NCBI GenBank assembly: GCA_903887415.1
Contig: CAISPO010000038.1
Span: forward strand, 175,292 to 239,291
Length of the DNA: 64,000 bases
Source of the DNA: an uncultured Bacteroidota bacterium
GTDB taxonomy: Bacteria > Bacteroidota > Bacteroidia > Chitinophagales > Chitinophagaceae
Direction of reading: 5' to 3'
Positions within the stretch are counted from its first letter, which is position 1. Every line of letters starts with the position of its first letter. Below the pieces are notes generated by a model, which was given only the letters and a program-made list of their open reading frames with translations, made no database searches and was not told where the DNA came from. The position numbers and the translations under genes are program-made. This document shows, one piece after another, positions 42,377 through 50,563 of the stretch.

Positions 42377-43918
42377 CTACTGAGTTGGCCTATCTGCTGC
42401 ATCGGCGCCATCAGCTCCACTCTTTGCAGCATCATCTTTTGAGAACTGCACATGCCACTTCCCTTTTTCTTTTACAAGATACAAAGTTTGTGCTTTACCG
42501 GGGTTATCTGAGGTAGCATAAGCAACAGTGGCATTGTCGCCGCTTTCTATCGGATCTGTTACAGCCACCTTTATGCTCATCATTTCCTGCTTTGAGGAGT
42601 CTGGCATGAGGTTCGTAACGCCCGCAAACTGGTCGATGAGATTTTTAGTGTCTTCGGTGGAGAATGATTTCGCAGTTTCAAAATCCATCATAAAGAAACG
42701 GGTAAGCCACTTGTAGGCGACAAACAATGGCTGGTTTGCGTTGGTAATGACACTGCTGGCTGATGAAATGCCCACAAAATAATGGGTGTAATAGTCGGGC
42801 GACATATCATCGAAAGAGATAGGCACGGTCAGTGCGCCGGACTCATTGACAAACCCTTCTTTGTGATTTTGCTGCACCAGCGCCATATTGCCATCAAACC
42901 CAAATGCAAAATCATATTGAGGCTGTACGATGACCTTGCCTGAATGATCGATATACCCCCATTTACCACCAGACCTTACCGGCGCCAGCTTGCCGCCATT
43001 AAAAGGAAATGCCCGCTCAAATTGCGGCGTGATAACCACCTTGCCGCTATTATCCAGCCAGCCAAACTTATCGCCATCTGCCACTACAAAGCCGTCCTTA
43101 TCCATGTGCATATCCCCATATTTCGGCTCTATGATGTATTTACCGGTATTGTCTATAGCTCCCCACTTACCATCTACGCATACTGCAGCCCTGTTACCTG
43201 TAAATGCAGCTACGTTATCATATTGATACCCGATCTTCAGTTCTCCTTTTTTATTGATAAAGCCCCACTTCCCGTTGTCATCAATGACTGCGCACATACC
43301 CGCTGAAAAAAAGCTGACACCCGTATATTGCGCCTTGATCTTTGTATTTCCATCCTTGTCCATAAAAGCCCATTGCTCACCTGCCTCCGTAAGCAAGCTG
43401 AAGGCGGCATATCCTTCGCAGAAATACCCAACCTCCTCCACATCATTGGTTTTGAATTTCACCGCGCCGGTTTTATCAATAGCCACCGGCCCTCCATCTT
43501 CAGATACCACAAAAGCCAGGCCCTCGCTGAACGAGGTACCATTCCAGTAGGTGGGCTCAATGACGAACTTACCAGTGGTGTTGATATACCCCCACTTATC
43601 TTCGCCCGTAGCGGCATAGGCGATGCCATCATTAAAACAACCCGCCTGCAAAAACTGTGGCGTGATGACCATTTTCCCTGTGCGGTCCATATATCCGAAT
43701 TGTGATCCAACCTTTACGGGGAATAGTTCTGTGGGGGTGGGTTTAGTGCCCGGGTTGCAGGATGCGAGAAAAAGAAGGAAGACAATTAGAAGCCCCTCCC
43801 CGGCCCTCCCCCAAGGGGAGGGTGAGCCTGCCTGTCCGGTAGGCAGGGTGGAATGAGTTGCGCAACCCTCATTTTTTCTTTCAAAGGACTTATGTGATAC
43901 AATTTTCCTAATCACCAA
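42377..43918 (-). CDS. WG-repeat lipoprotein with DUF4878-like C terminus; 5' end probably disrupted
   Basis: The body has about eight WG repeats (WGYINTTGK, WGFINKKGE, WGAIDNTGK, WGYIDHSGK and so on; about residues 65-365). The C-terminal ~120 residues resemble the product of the next gene (SFSTEDTKNLIDQF, ATSDNPGKAQTLYLVKEKG). A lipoprotein signal LLIVFLLFLASC is visible but is preceded by residues that translate an interspersed repeat (43793-43866), and no ATG is in frame. TTG 43918 or GTG 43915 are the only in-frame starts. An out-of-frame ATG at 43872-43870 would read ATG AGG and, without the 74-base block, run straight into CTT CTA ATT GTC, giving a perfect lipoprotein start. Either a rescued gene with an odd N terminus or a recent pseudogene. 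Confidence 0.65.
   Translation of the reverse strand: MVIRKIVSHKSFERKNEGCATHSTLPTGQAGSPSPWGRAGEGLLIVFLLFLASCNPGTKPTPTELFPVKVGSQFGYMDRTGKMVITPQFLQAGCFNDGIAYAATGEDKWGYINTTGKFVIEPTYWNGTSFSEGLAFVVSEDGGPVAIDKTGAVKFKTNDVEEVGYFCEGYAAFSLLTEAGEQWAFMDKDGNTKIKAQYTGVSFFSAGMCAVIDDNGKWGFINKKGELKIGYQYDNVAAFTGNRAAVCVDGKWGAIDNTGKYIIEPKYGDMHMDKDGFVVADGDKFGWLDNSGKVVITPQFERAFPFNGGKLAPVRSGGKWGYIDHSGKVIVQPQYDFAFGFDGNMALVQQNHKEGFVNESGALTVPISFDDMSPDYYTHYFVGISSASSVITNANQPLFVAYKWLTRFFMMDFETAKSFSTEDTKNLIDQFAGVTNLMPDSSKQEMMSIKVAVTDPIESGDNATVAYATSDNPGKAQTLYLVKEKGKWHVQFSKDDAAKSGADGADAADRPTQ
43793..43866 (-). repeat. Repeat block inserted at the start of the WG gene
   Basis: Contains CCCTCCCC/GGGGAGGG inverted pieces and a GCCTGCCTGTCCGGTAGGCA palindrome, both known as intergenic repeats here (compare 3406-3425, 57051-57066). 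Its length, 74 bases by the boundaries proposed, is not a multiple of three. Confidence 0.6.
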
Positions 43919-43948
43919 AAGCGTATTTATTTAAGAGGATTAACAACA

Positions 43949-44452
43949 CTAGTGCTTACCTGTATCTGCATGGTTGCCATCTGCCGACATAGTGGTATCC
44001 TGCGGAGCGCCTGCAGCACCGGTGCTGTCTGCTCCCGAAGCCTGGTCGGCCATGCTATCCGGCACCTCGGCCATAAGGTCAACCTTTGTAAACTGCGCAT
44101 GCCAGTTACCGCCTTCCTTTACCAGGTTGAGCACCTGCTCTTTCGTAGGATTATCCGAGGCAGTATAAGTGGCGACCGCCTTATCTCCGTTCTCCTTTAC
44201 ATCCTTAATGGTGATCGTAACTTTTTTCAAGTCTTTTTTATTGGAATCAGCTACATTATCCGTTAGCATCTGCAAAGAGTAAAGCAGGTTCTTGGTATCA
44301 TTTGTAGATAGTTTCTTGGCCGCATCAAAGTCGAGATGGTTGAAGGCGGTAAGCCAGTTATAGGCTACATCTTTCGGTGTGTTCTTACTGCAGCCCGCCC
44401 ACATAAAGGCCGCTATTATTAATGCCAAAGATGTAAGCGCTACTTTTCTCAT
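43949..44452 (-). CDS. DUF4878-like lipoprotein
   Basis: 167 residues from the ATG at 44452. A lipoprotein signal ends in MWAGC (Cys20). The body (AYNWLTAFNHLDFDAAKKL, ATYTASDNPTKEQVLNLVKE, GNWHAQFTK) matches DUF4878, an NTF2-like fold, and resembles the C-terminal domain of the WG-repeat gene 30 bases downstream. The tail is Ser/Ala/Asp-rich. It has its own -7 box at 44473-44480, so it likely starts a two-gene unit with the WG gene. Confidence 0.8.
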   Translation of the reverse strand: MRKVALTSLALIIAAFMWAGCSKNTPKDVAYNWLTAFNHLDFDAAKKLSTNDTKNLLYSLQMLTDNVADSNKKDLKKVTITIKDVKENGDKAVATYTASDNPTKEQVLNLVKEGGNWHAQFTKVDLMAEVPDSMADQASGADSTGAAGAPQDTTMSADGNHADTGKH

Positions 44453-44472
44453 GCTTTTATTTTCGTTTGCGG

Positions 44473-44480
44473 CAAAGTTA
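44473..44480 (-). promoter_or_regulatory. Bacteroidota -7 box TAACTTTG, with TTTG 16 bases upstream
   Basis: An exact TAnnTTTG, 21 bases before the ATG of the DUF4878-like gene. A TTTG within the end of the upstream gene could serve as -33. The box immediately follows the stop of the YiiX-like gene. Confidence 0.5.
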
Positions 44481-45161
44481 TTACTTAAATACTGTTTGCC
44501 AAATGATATGTGCATGGGGCGTAACAAACAAATTGTCTATACCTACGAACCGCATTCCCGCCACAGAAGTAGTGCCTATATAGGCTGTATCATGTGCGGC
44601 CTTATTCAGCGCCTTCGACACAAATTCGGAGCAATAAAGCTTGTCGTCTGTCCGGAGGTCGAATTTCATATCGAATTTAGGACGTTGCTTGTAGTAAGCA
44701 CGCACAACCTTTCCCAGTTCGGCTATTTTAATGGAATCAAGATCGTATTGCACAACCGCGATGGCTGTATTGTAAACCGGGGAAAAGAAAAATTTAGCTG
44801 AATCCCGCCTTAGCCGCTCATCGGGATTGTTCTCGCCGCCTATGCTGTGATATACAAAAGGATAACCATTTTCTACCATCACAATTCCGCAATGTGAATA
44901 CGATTTGTCCTTTCGGTTCATCTGTGCCAGTAAGCGGCTATCAGCGCCAAGGCCCATGCGCAATACAATGTAACCTGATCTTAGCAGTGAAACTGCCGTG
45001 TCAACAAGGTGCTGATTCGAAATATCAACAAACTTCTTTTTTGTAGGATCACCAGCTGCAACATTTGATTGCGGATGTTGACAAGATTCCGTGACTGCCA
45101 TAGACGCCGCAAGCGCCATAACACAGAAAATGAGAACGGCACCCGCAGACTTACGACTCAC
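44481..45161 (-). CDS. YiiX/YebB-like permuted NlpC/P60 peptidase
   Basis: 226 residues starting at GTG 45161. A signal sequence is followed by a circularly permuted papain-like domain: GYIVLRMG (about 63-70), the His-bearing SYSHCGIVMVENG (H90), and LYCSEFVSKAL with the candidate catalytic Cys177. This order (His before Cys) is that of the YiiX/YebB branch, presumed to cleave peptides or acyl groups at the envelope. It lies 7 bases after ychF, so it is probably co-transcribed. A VTESC piece could be a weak lipobox. Confidence 0.75.
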   Translation of the reverse strand: MSRKSAGAVLIFCVMALAASMAVTESCQHPQSNVAAGDPTKKKFVDISNQHLVDTAVSLLRSGYIVLRMGLGADSRLLAQMNRKDKSYSHCGIVMVENGYPFVYHSIGGENNPDERLRRDSAKFFFSPVYNTAIAVVQYDLDSIKIAELGKVVRAYYKQRPKFDMKFDLRTDDKLYCSEFVSKALNKAAHDTAYIGTTSVAGMRFVGIDNLFVTPHAHIIWQTVFK

Positions 45162-45168
45162 GACTAAA

Positions 45169-46269
45169 TTATACGTTAAACCGGAAATGCATTACATCAC
45201 CATCCTGTACTATATACTCCTTGCCTTCTATGCGCAACTTACCGCTTTCACGGCAGGCGGCTTCTGTTTTATACTGTACATAATCGTTATAGGCGATCAC
45301 TTCTGCTTTAATAAAGCCTTTTTCAAAATCAGTATGTATCACACTGGCAGCCTGCGGAGCCTTCCACCCCCGGTGAATGGTCCATGCGCGCACTTCCTGC
45401 ACACCTGCAGTGAAGTAGGTAATCAGGTTCAGCAGCTTGTAGGTGCTGCGTATAAGCCGGTTAAGGCCGGGCTCGGTAAGGCCATATTCAGCAAAGAATA
45501 GCTCTTTGTCTTCCGCGCTTTCCAGCTCAGATATCTGCGCTTCAATGGAGTTATTCATAACGATCACCTGCGCGCCTTCTTCATTTGCGGCTTTCACTAA
45601 TGCATCGGAGTATTTATTACCCGTAAGCAAGGCGGCTTCGTCCACATTGGCCACATACAGTACCGGCTTATCGGTAAGGAGAAAAATGTCCGCTATTGCT
45701 TCCCGGTCCTCGCCTTCCAGCTTTAGCCCACGAATGTTCTTGCCTTCGCCCAGGTGCCGGAGGCATTCATTCAATACTTCATGTGCCCTTTTTATCTTGG
45801 GGTCACCGGCCTTCAGCATTTTTTCCACGCGCTGCAGCTTCTTCTCTACGCTGTCCATGTCCTTCAATTGCAGCTCGGTGTCTATGATCTCTTTATCGGC
45901 AATGGGATTGATGTCGCCTTCATCGCGCAATATATTCTCATCTTCAAAACAACGGATCACATGCACAATGGCGTCCACCTCGCGGATGTTTGCCAGGAAT
46001 TTATTACCCAGCCCTTCGCCCTTGCTGGCGCCCTTTACTAAGCCGGCAATGTCCACAAATTCAAAGCTGGTAGGCACTATGCGGTCTGGCACCACAAGCT
46101 CAGCCAATTTGGCAAGGCGCTCGTCCGGCACATCTACCTGGCCCACATTCGGTTCTATGGTACAAAAACGGTAGTTGGACGCCTGTGCCTTGGCGCTGTT
46201 GCTCACCGCATTAAACAATGTTGATTTTCCTACGTTTGGTAATCCTACTATACCCGCCTGTAAAGCCAT
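45169..46269 (-). CDS. ychF: Ribosome-binding ATPase YchF
   Basis: 366 residues, full length. An Obg-family P-loop protein that prefers ATP and binds ribosomes. GLPNVGKSTLFNAVS (8-22) is the P loop, FVDIAGLVKGASKGEGLGNK the G3/switch II segment, and the C-terminal TGS domain (about 280-366) carries IHRGWKAPQAASVIHTDFEKGF and KEYIVQDGDVMHFRF. The leader between the -7 box at 46350-46357 and the ATG contains the palindrome at 46295-46312, so it would form a hairpin in the 5' UTR. Confidence 0.97.
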   Translation of the reverse strand: MALQAGIVGLPNVGKSTLFNAVSNSAKAQASNYRFCTIEPNVGQVDVPDERLAKLAELVVPDRIVPTSFEFVDIAGLVKGASKGEGLGNKFLANIREVDAIVHVIRCFEDENILRDEGDINPIADKEIIDTELQLKDMDSVEKKLQRVEKMLKAGDPKIKRAHEVLNECLRHLGEGKNIRGLKLEGEDREAIADIFLLTDKPVLYVANVDEAALLTGNKYSDALVKAANEEGAQVIVMNNSIEAQISELESAEDKELFFAEYGLTEPGLNRLIRSTYKLLNLITYFTAGVQEVRAWTIHRGWKAPQAASVIHTDFEKGFIKAEVIAYNDYVQYKTEAACRESGKLRIEGKEYIVQDGDVMHFRFNV

Positions 46270-46294
46270 TTAATTTGAAAATTTGAAAATGTGG

Positions 46295-46312
46295 TCCCGA
46301 TAGCTATCGGGA
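46295..46312. repeat. Palindrome TCCCGATAGCTATCGGGA in the ychF leader
   Basis: Identical to 39471-39488 with the same AATTTGAAAATGTG-like left and TGAAAATG right flank. Confidence 0.8.
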
Positions 46313-46349
46313 TGAAAATGTGTTTCTAGCCCCTGGCTAAAAATGTTTG

Positions 46350-46357
46350 CAAAGGTA
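46350..46357 (-). promoter_or_regulatory. Bacteroidota -7 box TACCTTTG upstream of ychF
   Basis: An exact TAnnTTTG on the minus strand, 81 bases before the ychF ATG; the transcript would begin near 46343 and carry the palindrome. Confidence 0.45.
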
Positions 46358-46428
46358 ATAAGAAAAAGGCCCAATAACTCATTTTCACTGAGCCATTGAG
46401 CCATTAAGTAATTGAGCTATTAATTAAA

Positions 46429-47166
46429 TTAGTTATTCGGAGTAACAGTAACGTAGCTGGCAGAGATAACGCCATTTACGAAATGCACACCTGCCAGTGA
46501 TTCGATGGCGTTGATGTCCACCTTATGATTAGCGAGGTTGTCCTTCGTGTTGTTTGGATTGTAGTCAGGTTGTGAGGGCTGCACGTTGTGGAACTCGTAG
46601 CACAGGTACTCATCGGTGCTGGGGATGTAGATCACCTTCCAGCAGTACTCAGGAACTACCACATTGTGGTTGGCACCTATTACCCAGTTGCGGCCCACGG
46701 TGCCTGCAAATACTTTTACCTTCTTGAATTTCTTCGCCTTTACGATCTCTTTCTCCTGCAGTTTTTCCCACAGCGATTTATACAGGTCCTTTGGCATCGG
46801 CATAATGTTGGTAAAGTAATAGCTCTCAACGAAAGCGTCTTTATCACAGCTGTTTTCATCGGGCGACATCATGTGTGCGTTGTCAAACAGGGTATTGGTA
46901 TAGTCGTCCCGGAGGTCAGTAACTTCTGGCAGTTGCGGGTCTGTATCCATGTGGACGCCATTTTCGCCCTTCATTCTTATGCAGTTGAACATGTCCGGCG
47001 TTAATGAATAAACAACCAGTACAGGAATATGCTGGGATTTAGAGAAATAAGAAGTAAAATTCTGGTTTCTTATTTTAACAATGTCCTGGCCGTAGGAGTT
47101 AAAACTGAAAACAGTGAACAATATTGCTATCAGTACTGAGGTGCTTTTTACTATTCCTTTTTGCAT
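46429..47166 (-). CDS. NUC1-type (DNA/RNA non-specific) nuclease-like, degenerate motif
   Basis: 245 residues with a signal peptide (1-26). Patterns match the beta-beta-alpha-metal endonuclease family (NucA/EndoG): FDNAHMMSPDENSCDKDAF where family members have DRGHMAP, then YYFTNIMPMPKDLYKSLWEK in place of the NxxPQ...NrgxW helix, and VFAGTVG plus VPEYCWKVIY. The catalytic His98 is kept, but the Arg and Gly of DRGH are replaced (DNAH) and the metal-binding Asn of the helix is not obvious (LYKSLW). So it may be a weak or inactive nuclease. Not linked to neighbours. Confidence 0.6.
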   Translation of the reverse strand: MQKGIVKSTSVLIAILFTVFSFNSYGQDIVKIRNQNFTSYFSKSQHIPVLVVYSLTPDMFNCIRMKGENGVHMDTDPQLPEVTDLRDDYTNTLFDNAHMMSPDENSCDKDAFVESYYFTNIMPMPKDLYKSLWEKLQEKEIVKAKKFKKVKVFAGTVGRNWVIGANHNVVVPEYCWKVIYIPSTDEYLCYEFHNVQPSQPDYNPNNTKDNLANHKVDINAIESLAGVHFVNGVISASYVTVTPNN

Positions 47167-47356
47167 ATAAACCTTTTAGTTCAAGTTAACATTTTTAGAA
47201 AAACAGATTACCAAGCGATAAAAATATGACTTTCACCGAATTTTTTATAATTAAATTCCATTTTTTGCAAGTTTAATTAAATTTTCAGCGTTTTAAGCCC
47301 TTTTAAAGCCCATCTTTTTGCTAAGTTATAAAATTGCTTCACCAAAAGACAGTTAT

Positions 47357-48091
47357 TCACTGTCTGTATTTTATCAGTGCGGCTTCCATTACGTTATAAA
47401 CCTGTTGTTTTAATGTGGGCAGGTCTTCTATTTCCATTCCGTTCACGGGAACAGGTTCCAGGTAAATAGCCCGGTTACGGCCCGGCCAGATCTTCCACCA
47501 GGCGCTATAATGCCATCTATCCACAGTATCGGGGAAAATGACCGGTAATATGGGTGTTTGGGTAACAATAGCCAGGCGAAAAGCGCCATTATAAAACTCT
47601 TTCAGCGGTTTGCCGGTCTCGTTAAAGGTTCCTTCGGGGAAAATAAGGATATCCGACTCCCGTTTCAATACCCGCCACATGAGCCGCATGCTTTTGGCCC
47701 TGCTGCGCTCACTGCTCCTGTCCACCATGATAACGATCTGCTTGTAGAGAAACCCCATCAGTGGCACTTTTGAGAATTCCTTTTTGCCAAGCGCACGAAA
47801 ATACCCCGGAAGACCCGGAAATAGCACTACCGTATCGAGGTAGGAAATGTGATTGGCGGTTATTACATACCTGCCCTGTGGGGGCTTTGCTCCGGATATC
47901 TTTAGCGGCATACCGATAACCCATAGCCAGATACGCGCCCAGTAATGGATAATGGTGTAAATGGCGCTCCGGGCAGCAATGTTATTGCCAATACTGATGA
48001 GTAGGAAGAACGGGAAATTAATAAGCAGGCCAATAACAAATGTAGTCACCGCATAAACGGTATAAAATGGCTGCAGTATTTTTCTGACCAT
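47357..48091 (-). CDS. plsC: 1-acyl-sn-glycerol-3-phosphate acyltransferase
   Basis: 244 residues. An integral-membrane acyltransferase converting lysophosphatidate to phosphatidate. An N-terminal hydrophobic segment (about 15-38) precedes the acyltransferase domain with NHISYLD (80-86, the HX4D catalytic motif), a conserved KKEFSKVPLMG stretch and FPEGTFNETG (151-160, substrate-binding). The gene is 5 bases from the small membrane protein upstream, so they may be co-transcribed. One of the commoner paralogues in these genomes, so the symbol is by family. Confidence 0.88.
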   Translation of the reverse strand: MVRKILQPFYTVYAVTTFVIGLLINFPFFLLISIGNNIAARSAIYTIIHYWARIWLWVIGMPLKISGAKPPQGRYVITANHISYLDTVVLFPGLPGYFRALGKKEFSKVPLMGFLYKQIVIMVDRSSERSRAKSMRLMWRVLKRESDILIFPEGTFNETGKPLKEFYNGAFRLAIVTQTPILPVIFPDTVDRWHYSAWWKIWPGRNRAIYLEPVPVNGMEIEDLPTLKQQVYNVMEAALIKYRQ

Positions 48092-48096
48092 GACCT

Positions 48097-48576
48097 CTAT
48101 GCATTCAAATGAGGAACATTAGGCCGGCCTACGCCGCCCGGCTTTCCCTCCCAGGGTATAGTGGCTACGAAGATGGCCAGCGCAATAAAAACGAACCAGA
48201 ACATCCGCTTGAATTTCCGGTCATCGTCCATGTTCTTCTTAGCCACGGTATAGCCCATATGCACCAGTATTATCGCTACGATCATGCCCACACTGTGCTC
48301 CACAGCCCAGAAACGCTTGTAGGGGTCTTTCATCACATCGCCACCATTAAGCAGGCCCGAAGCATACACCTTGAAATAATAGAGCAGCAGCCCAAATAAT
48401 AACTGGAGATCACAGCAGATAAGCAGCACCAATGCAGTTTGCTTATTACTGGCTTTGAATTTCTTCTTACCCATCATCCCAACAAGGCTCTGCACCACCA
48501 CGATGAGTGCAAAAAGCAAAATCAGGTAACGCAGAATACTATGGAAATAGAGAAAGTAGTTGAGGTGTGATTGCAT
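48097..48576 (-). CDS. Small four-helix membrane protein (family often called cytochrome B)
   Basis: 159 residues, four predicted transmembrane helices (about 14-34, 48-68, 93-112, 124-142) with His residues at about 12, 94 and 102 within or near them (FHSILR, EHSVGM, VHMGY). Relatives are usually labelled cytochrome B in Bacteroidota, but no heme binding has been shown that I know of. Starts upstream of plsC with a 5-base gap. Confidence 0.7.
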   Translation of the reverse strand: MQSHLNYFLYFHSILRYLILLFALIVVVQSLVGMMGKKKFKASNKQTALVLLICCDLQLLFGLLLYYFKVYASGLLNGGDVMKDPYKRFWAVEHSVGMIVAIILVHMGYTVAKKNMDDDRKFKRMFWFVFIALAIFVATIPWEGKPGGVGRPNVPHLNA

Positions 48577-48730
48577 AACGGGGGTTTTATATGATAAAGA
48601 TAATATTGATTTTTGAATTAGTATTTAAAAAGTTGATCAACTGGCTGATTTACCTGCTGGAGCTAAACTCATTTATTGGCAAAACACCAACATTTGCACA
48701 TTTTGAAATTTTCATATTTTCAAATTAAAC

Positions 48731-49270
48731 CTACCAATTCATTCTTTGGCGCAACTGCCTGATATGCTCCGTATGATGCCTGCTGTGCCACGCATACAAA
48801 GCAACCAGCTCCCAAAGCGGGATACTGCGCTTATGCTCGGGGTGAAAGTAAGTGCGCTGCCAGTCGGCGGGGCTCATGTGGCGCAGTGCGGCCACCATCC
48901 TGCGGTGCATGGTATGCAGCATAGTGATGGAAATATTCACCGGTACAAGCTGCACATCGGGCAGCATAGCCCAGGCGTTCTCATCATAGGGCTTTATTGT
49001 GGGGTTGTCCTCGGTAAGGGCCAGCTTCAGCCTTATATAGGCATTCATATGGCTGTCTGCCACATGGTGCACCACCTGCTGAATGGTCCATCCGCCCTCT
49101 CGGTAAGGCACATGGAGCTGTTGCTCATCCAGGTTCTCAATGCAGGCATCCATCCATGATGGCAGCACATCCAGTACATTTATCCATTCCTGCATCAGTT
49201 CAGGAGTTGCTGCATCGGGCTTCTGATAGCGCCCTATTGGATATTTCAAATGCTCCATGCTGTCTTCCAT
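48731..49270 (-). CDS. YfiT/BstA-type DinB-fold bacillithiol transferase-like protein
   Basis: 179 residues from the ATG at 49270. A DinB four-helix metal protein with the YfiT signature: LKYPIGRYQ, VPYREGGWTIQQVVHHVADS, MNAYIRLKLALTED, TIKPYDENAWAML, and LYAWHSRHHTEHI, supplying three His ligands. YfiT-like members transfer bacillithiol or similar low-molecular-weight thiols, but the cofactor in this organism is not known from the sequence. An internal ATG at 49258 is also possible. It lies 10 bases after the SGNH-like lipoprotein gene. Confidence 0.9.
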   Translation of the reverse strand: MEDSMEHLKYPIGRYQKPDAATPELMQEWINVLDVLPSWMDACIENLDEQQLHVPYREGGWTIQQVVHHVADSHMNAYIRLKLALTEDNPTIKPYDENAWAMLPDVQLVPVNISITMLHTMHRRMVAALRHMSPADWQRTYFHPEHKRSIPLWELVALYAWHSRHHTEHIRQLRQRMNW

Positions 49271-49280
49271 AAGCACTTTG

Positions 49281-50267
49281 TTAGTTTAAATGTTCGTAAA
49301 ATTCCACTTCGTTATCTGAGGGCCTATATACTTTCTGTATCCGGGAATACCGGTTTCGTTGTGTAAAGAAGTAGTTGAGTATGTCTTCGCCGCTGGTGCA
49401 CACCACTAAGATATCCGGCTCTGTATATCTTCCTTTTTCCATGTACAGATCCAGGAAGTCTTCCATAGTATAATTATGAAATCCCGCATTGATGATCTCT
49501 TTTGCGGGATATTTTTGCTGCAGCAGATAAGTAGGTATCAGCTTATCATCAAGATCAGGACAGGAAACCCCTGTGTTTCCCATAATGAGTATCCTTGTTT
49601 TCTTTTTTGGGAACGTTAGGTCATGGTCCATCCTCAGGCCCTGCGAATTTGTGGTTATGTGGTATTTCACACCCTTGTCTGCTTCGATAACCTCGCTCTC
49701 ATTGGGAGGCATATCGCCAAAAGTAGCCGGCTTGGGCCCTGCAGGAAATTTCTTATTGTTTTTCAAACAATCGTATCCGGCCAGCAGGTAAGTAAGCTGC
49801 TCCCCCACGAATGCAGCACCCTCTTTCGACCAGTTGTCATCAGATGCCATTTGGGAGATGGCCTCTGCCTTTTGAGCGAGAATGGCCGGGGTCATGTCCA
49901 GGTATTCAATCCCCATCATGGTGCAGGATTGGGTGATAAAGGGAATCCCATACGTATTGGCAAGTGTAAGCGATTTGCCCACGTTAGGCGACATCACCAA
50001 CACTATGAGCTTAACCCCATCCCGGTCCGTTTCTGTAGCTAATGTGCGAAGTGATTGCTTGTAGCGTTCCTGAAGGTCCTTGTATAGCTTGTCCCCGTTC
50101 GCCTGCCTCAATATTTCATCGGTTGGCATCTTAGGGTACTTTTCCGCAAGCGATTTCCTGGCCATGTCCAGCGTCATGCTGCCCAGCCCCTTTTTTCCGG
50201 AATTGCTGCCGCATGAAAAAAGCAAGAACAAAACCGGCAGCAGTATAACTATTTTTGTAATTCGCAT
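49281..50267 (-). CDS. SGNH-hydrolase-like lipoprotein, blocks in permuted order
   Basis: 328 residues. Lipoprotein signal ending in LFSC (Cys19). Residues about 84-162 look like the second half of an SGNH domain (VKLIVLVMSP, YGIPFITQ, MGIEYLDMTP, DDNWSKEGAAFVGEQL). Residues about 207-300 look like its first half (NSQGLRMDH, TRILIMGNTGVS, EIINAGFHNYTMED, EPDILVVCTSGEDIL). The usual order is the reverse. The catalytic Ser is Asn-Thr in MGNTG (229-233), and the D-x-H triad block reads DDNW, with His replaced by Asn. So it is a pseudo-hydrolase or a wholly different protein. Co-transcribed with the YfiT-like gene. Confidence 0.5.
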   Translation of the reverse strand: MRITKIVILLPVLFLLFSCGSNSGKKGLGSMTLDMARKSLAEKYPKMPTDEILRQANGDKLYKDLQERYKQSLRTLATETDRDGVKLIVLVMSPNVGKSLTLANTYGIPFITQSCTMMGIEYLDMTPAILAQKAEAISQMASDDNWSKEGAAFVGEQLTYLLAGYDCLKNNKKFPAGPKPATFGDMPPNESEVIEADKGVKYHITTNSQGLRMDHDLTFPKKKTRILIMGNTGVSCPDLDDKLIPTYLLQQKYPAKEIINAGFHNYTMEDFLDLYMEKGRYTEPDILVVCTSGEDILNYFFTQRNRYSRIQKVYRPSDNEVEFYEHLN

Positions 50268-50363
50268 AAGGGATGAGAAAAAGGGAAATAACCCTGATAA
50301 AAATAAGCATAAAAACGCGAAATCCTAATGGGGGCAGATTTCCTGCACTTCTGTTCATGTTGC

Positions 50364-50484
50364 GTAGAGACGCAAAATTTTGCGTCTCTACTCGCGCTTA
50401 TGCGTCTCCACCCGCGCCATGTGTGTTCGCTCCTGCTGGTACTATCTGCCCATGTTTCCTGGACGCAATGCATTGCGTCTCTAC
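50364..50484. repeat. GTAGAGACG-type element with two inverted pieces
   Basis: It begins with a perfect 28-base palindrome (50364-50391, arms GTAGAGACGCAAAA and TTTTGCGTCTCTAC). It ends at 50462-50484 with a copy that keeps the GACGCAATGCATTGCGTC core and right arm but lost the left five bases. Between them a GCGTCTCCACCCGCG piece repeats the arm. It lies in a 296-base gene-free gap and looks like a small miniature element. Confidence 0.6.
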
Positions 50485-50517
50485 ATCTTCTGAATATTTG
50501 GCACATGGTGCTGAAAC

Positions 50518-50545
50518 TAAAAAGCTGCCCCGAAGAGCAGCTTTT
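50518..50545 (-). terminator. Rho-independent terminator after the TPR gene
   Basis: On the minus strand, stem AAGCTGC / GCAGCTT with an 8-base loop, followed by five T; 19 bases after the stop of the TPR gene. Confidence 0.7.
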
Positions 50546-50563
50546 CCAGTCTATTGATAATTT

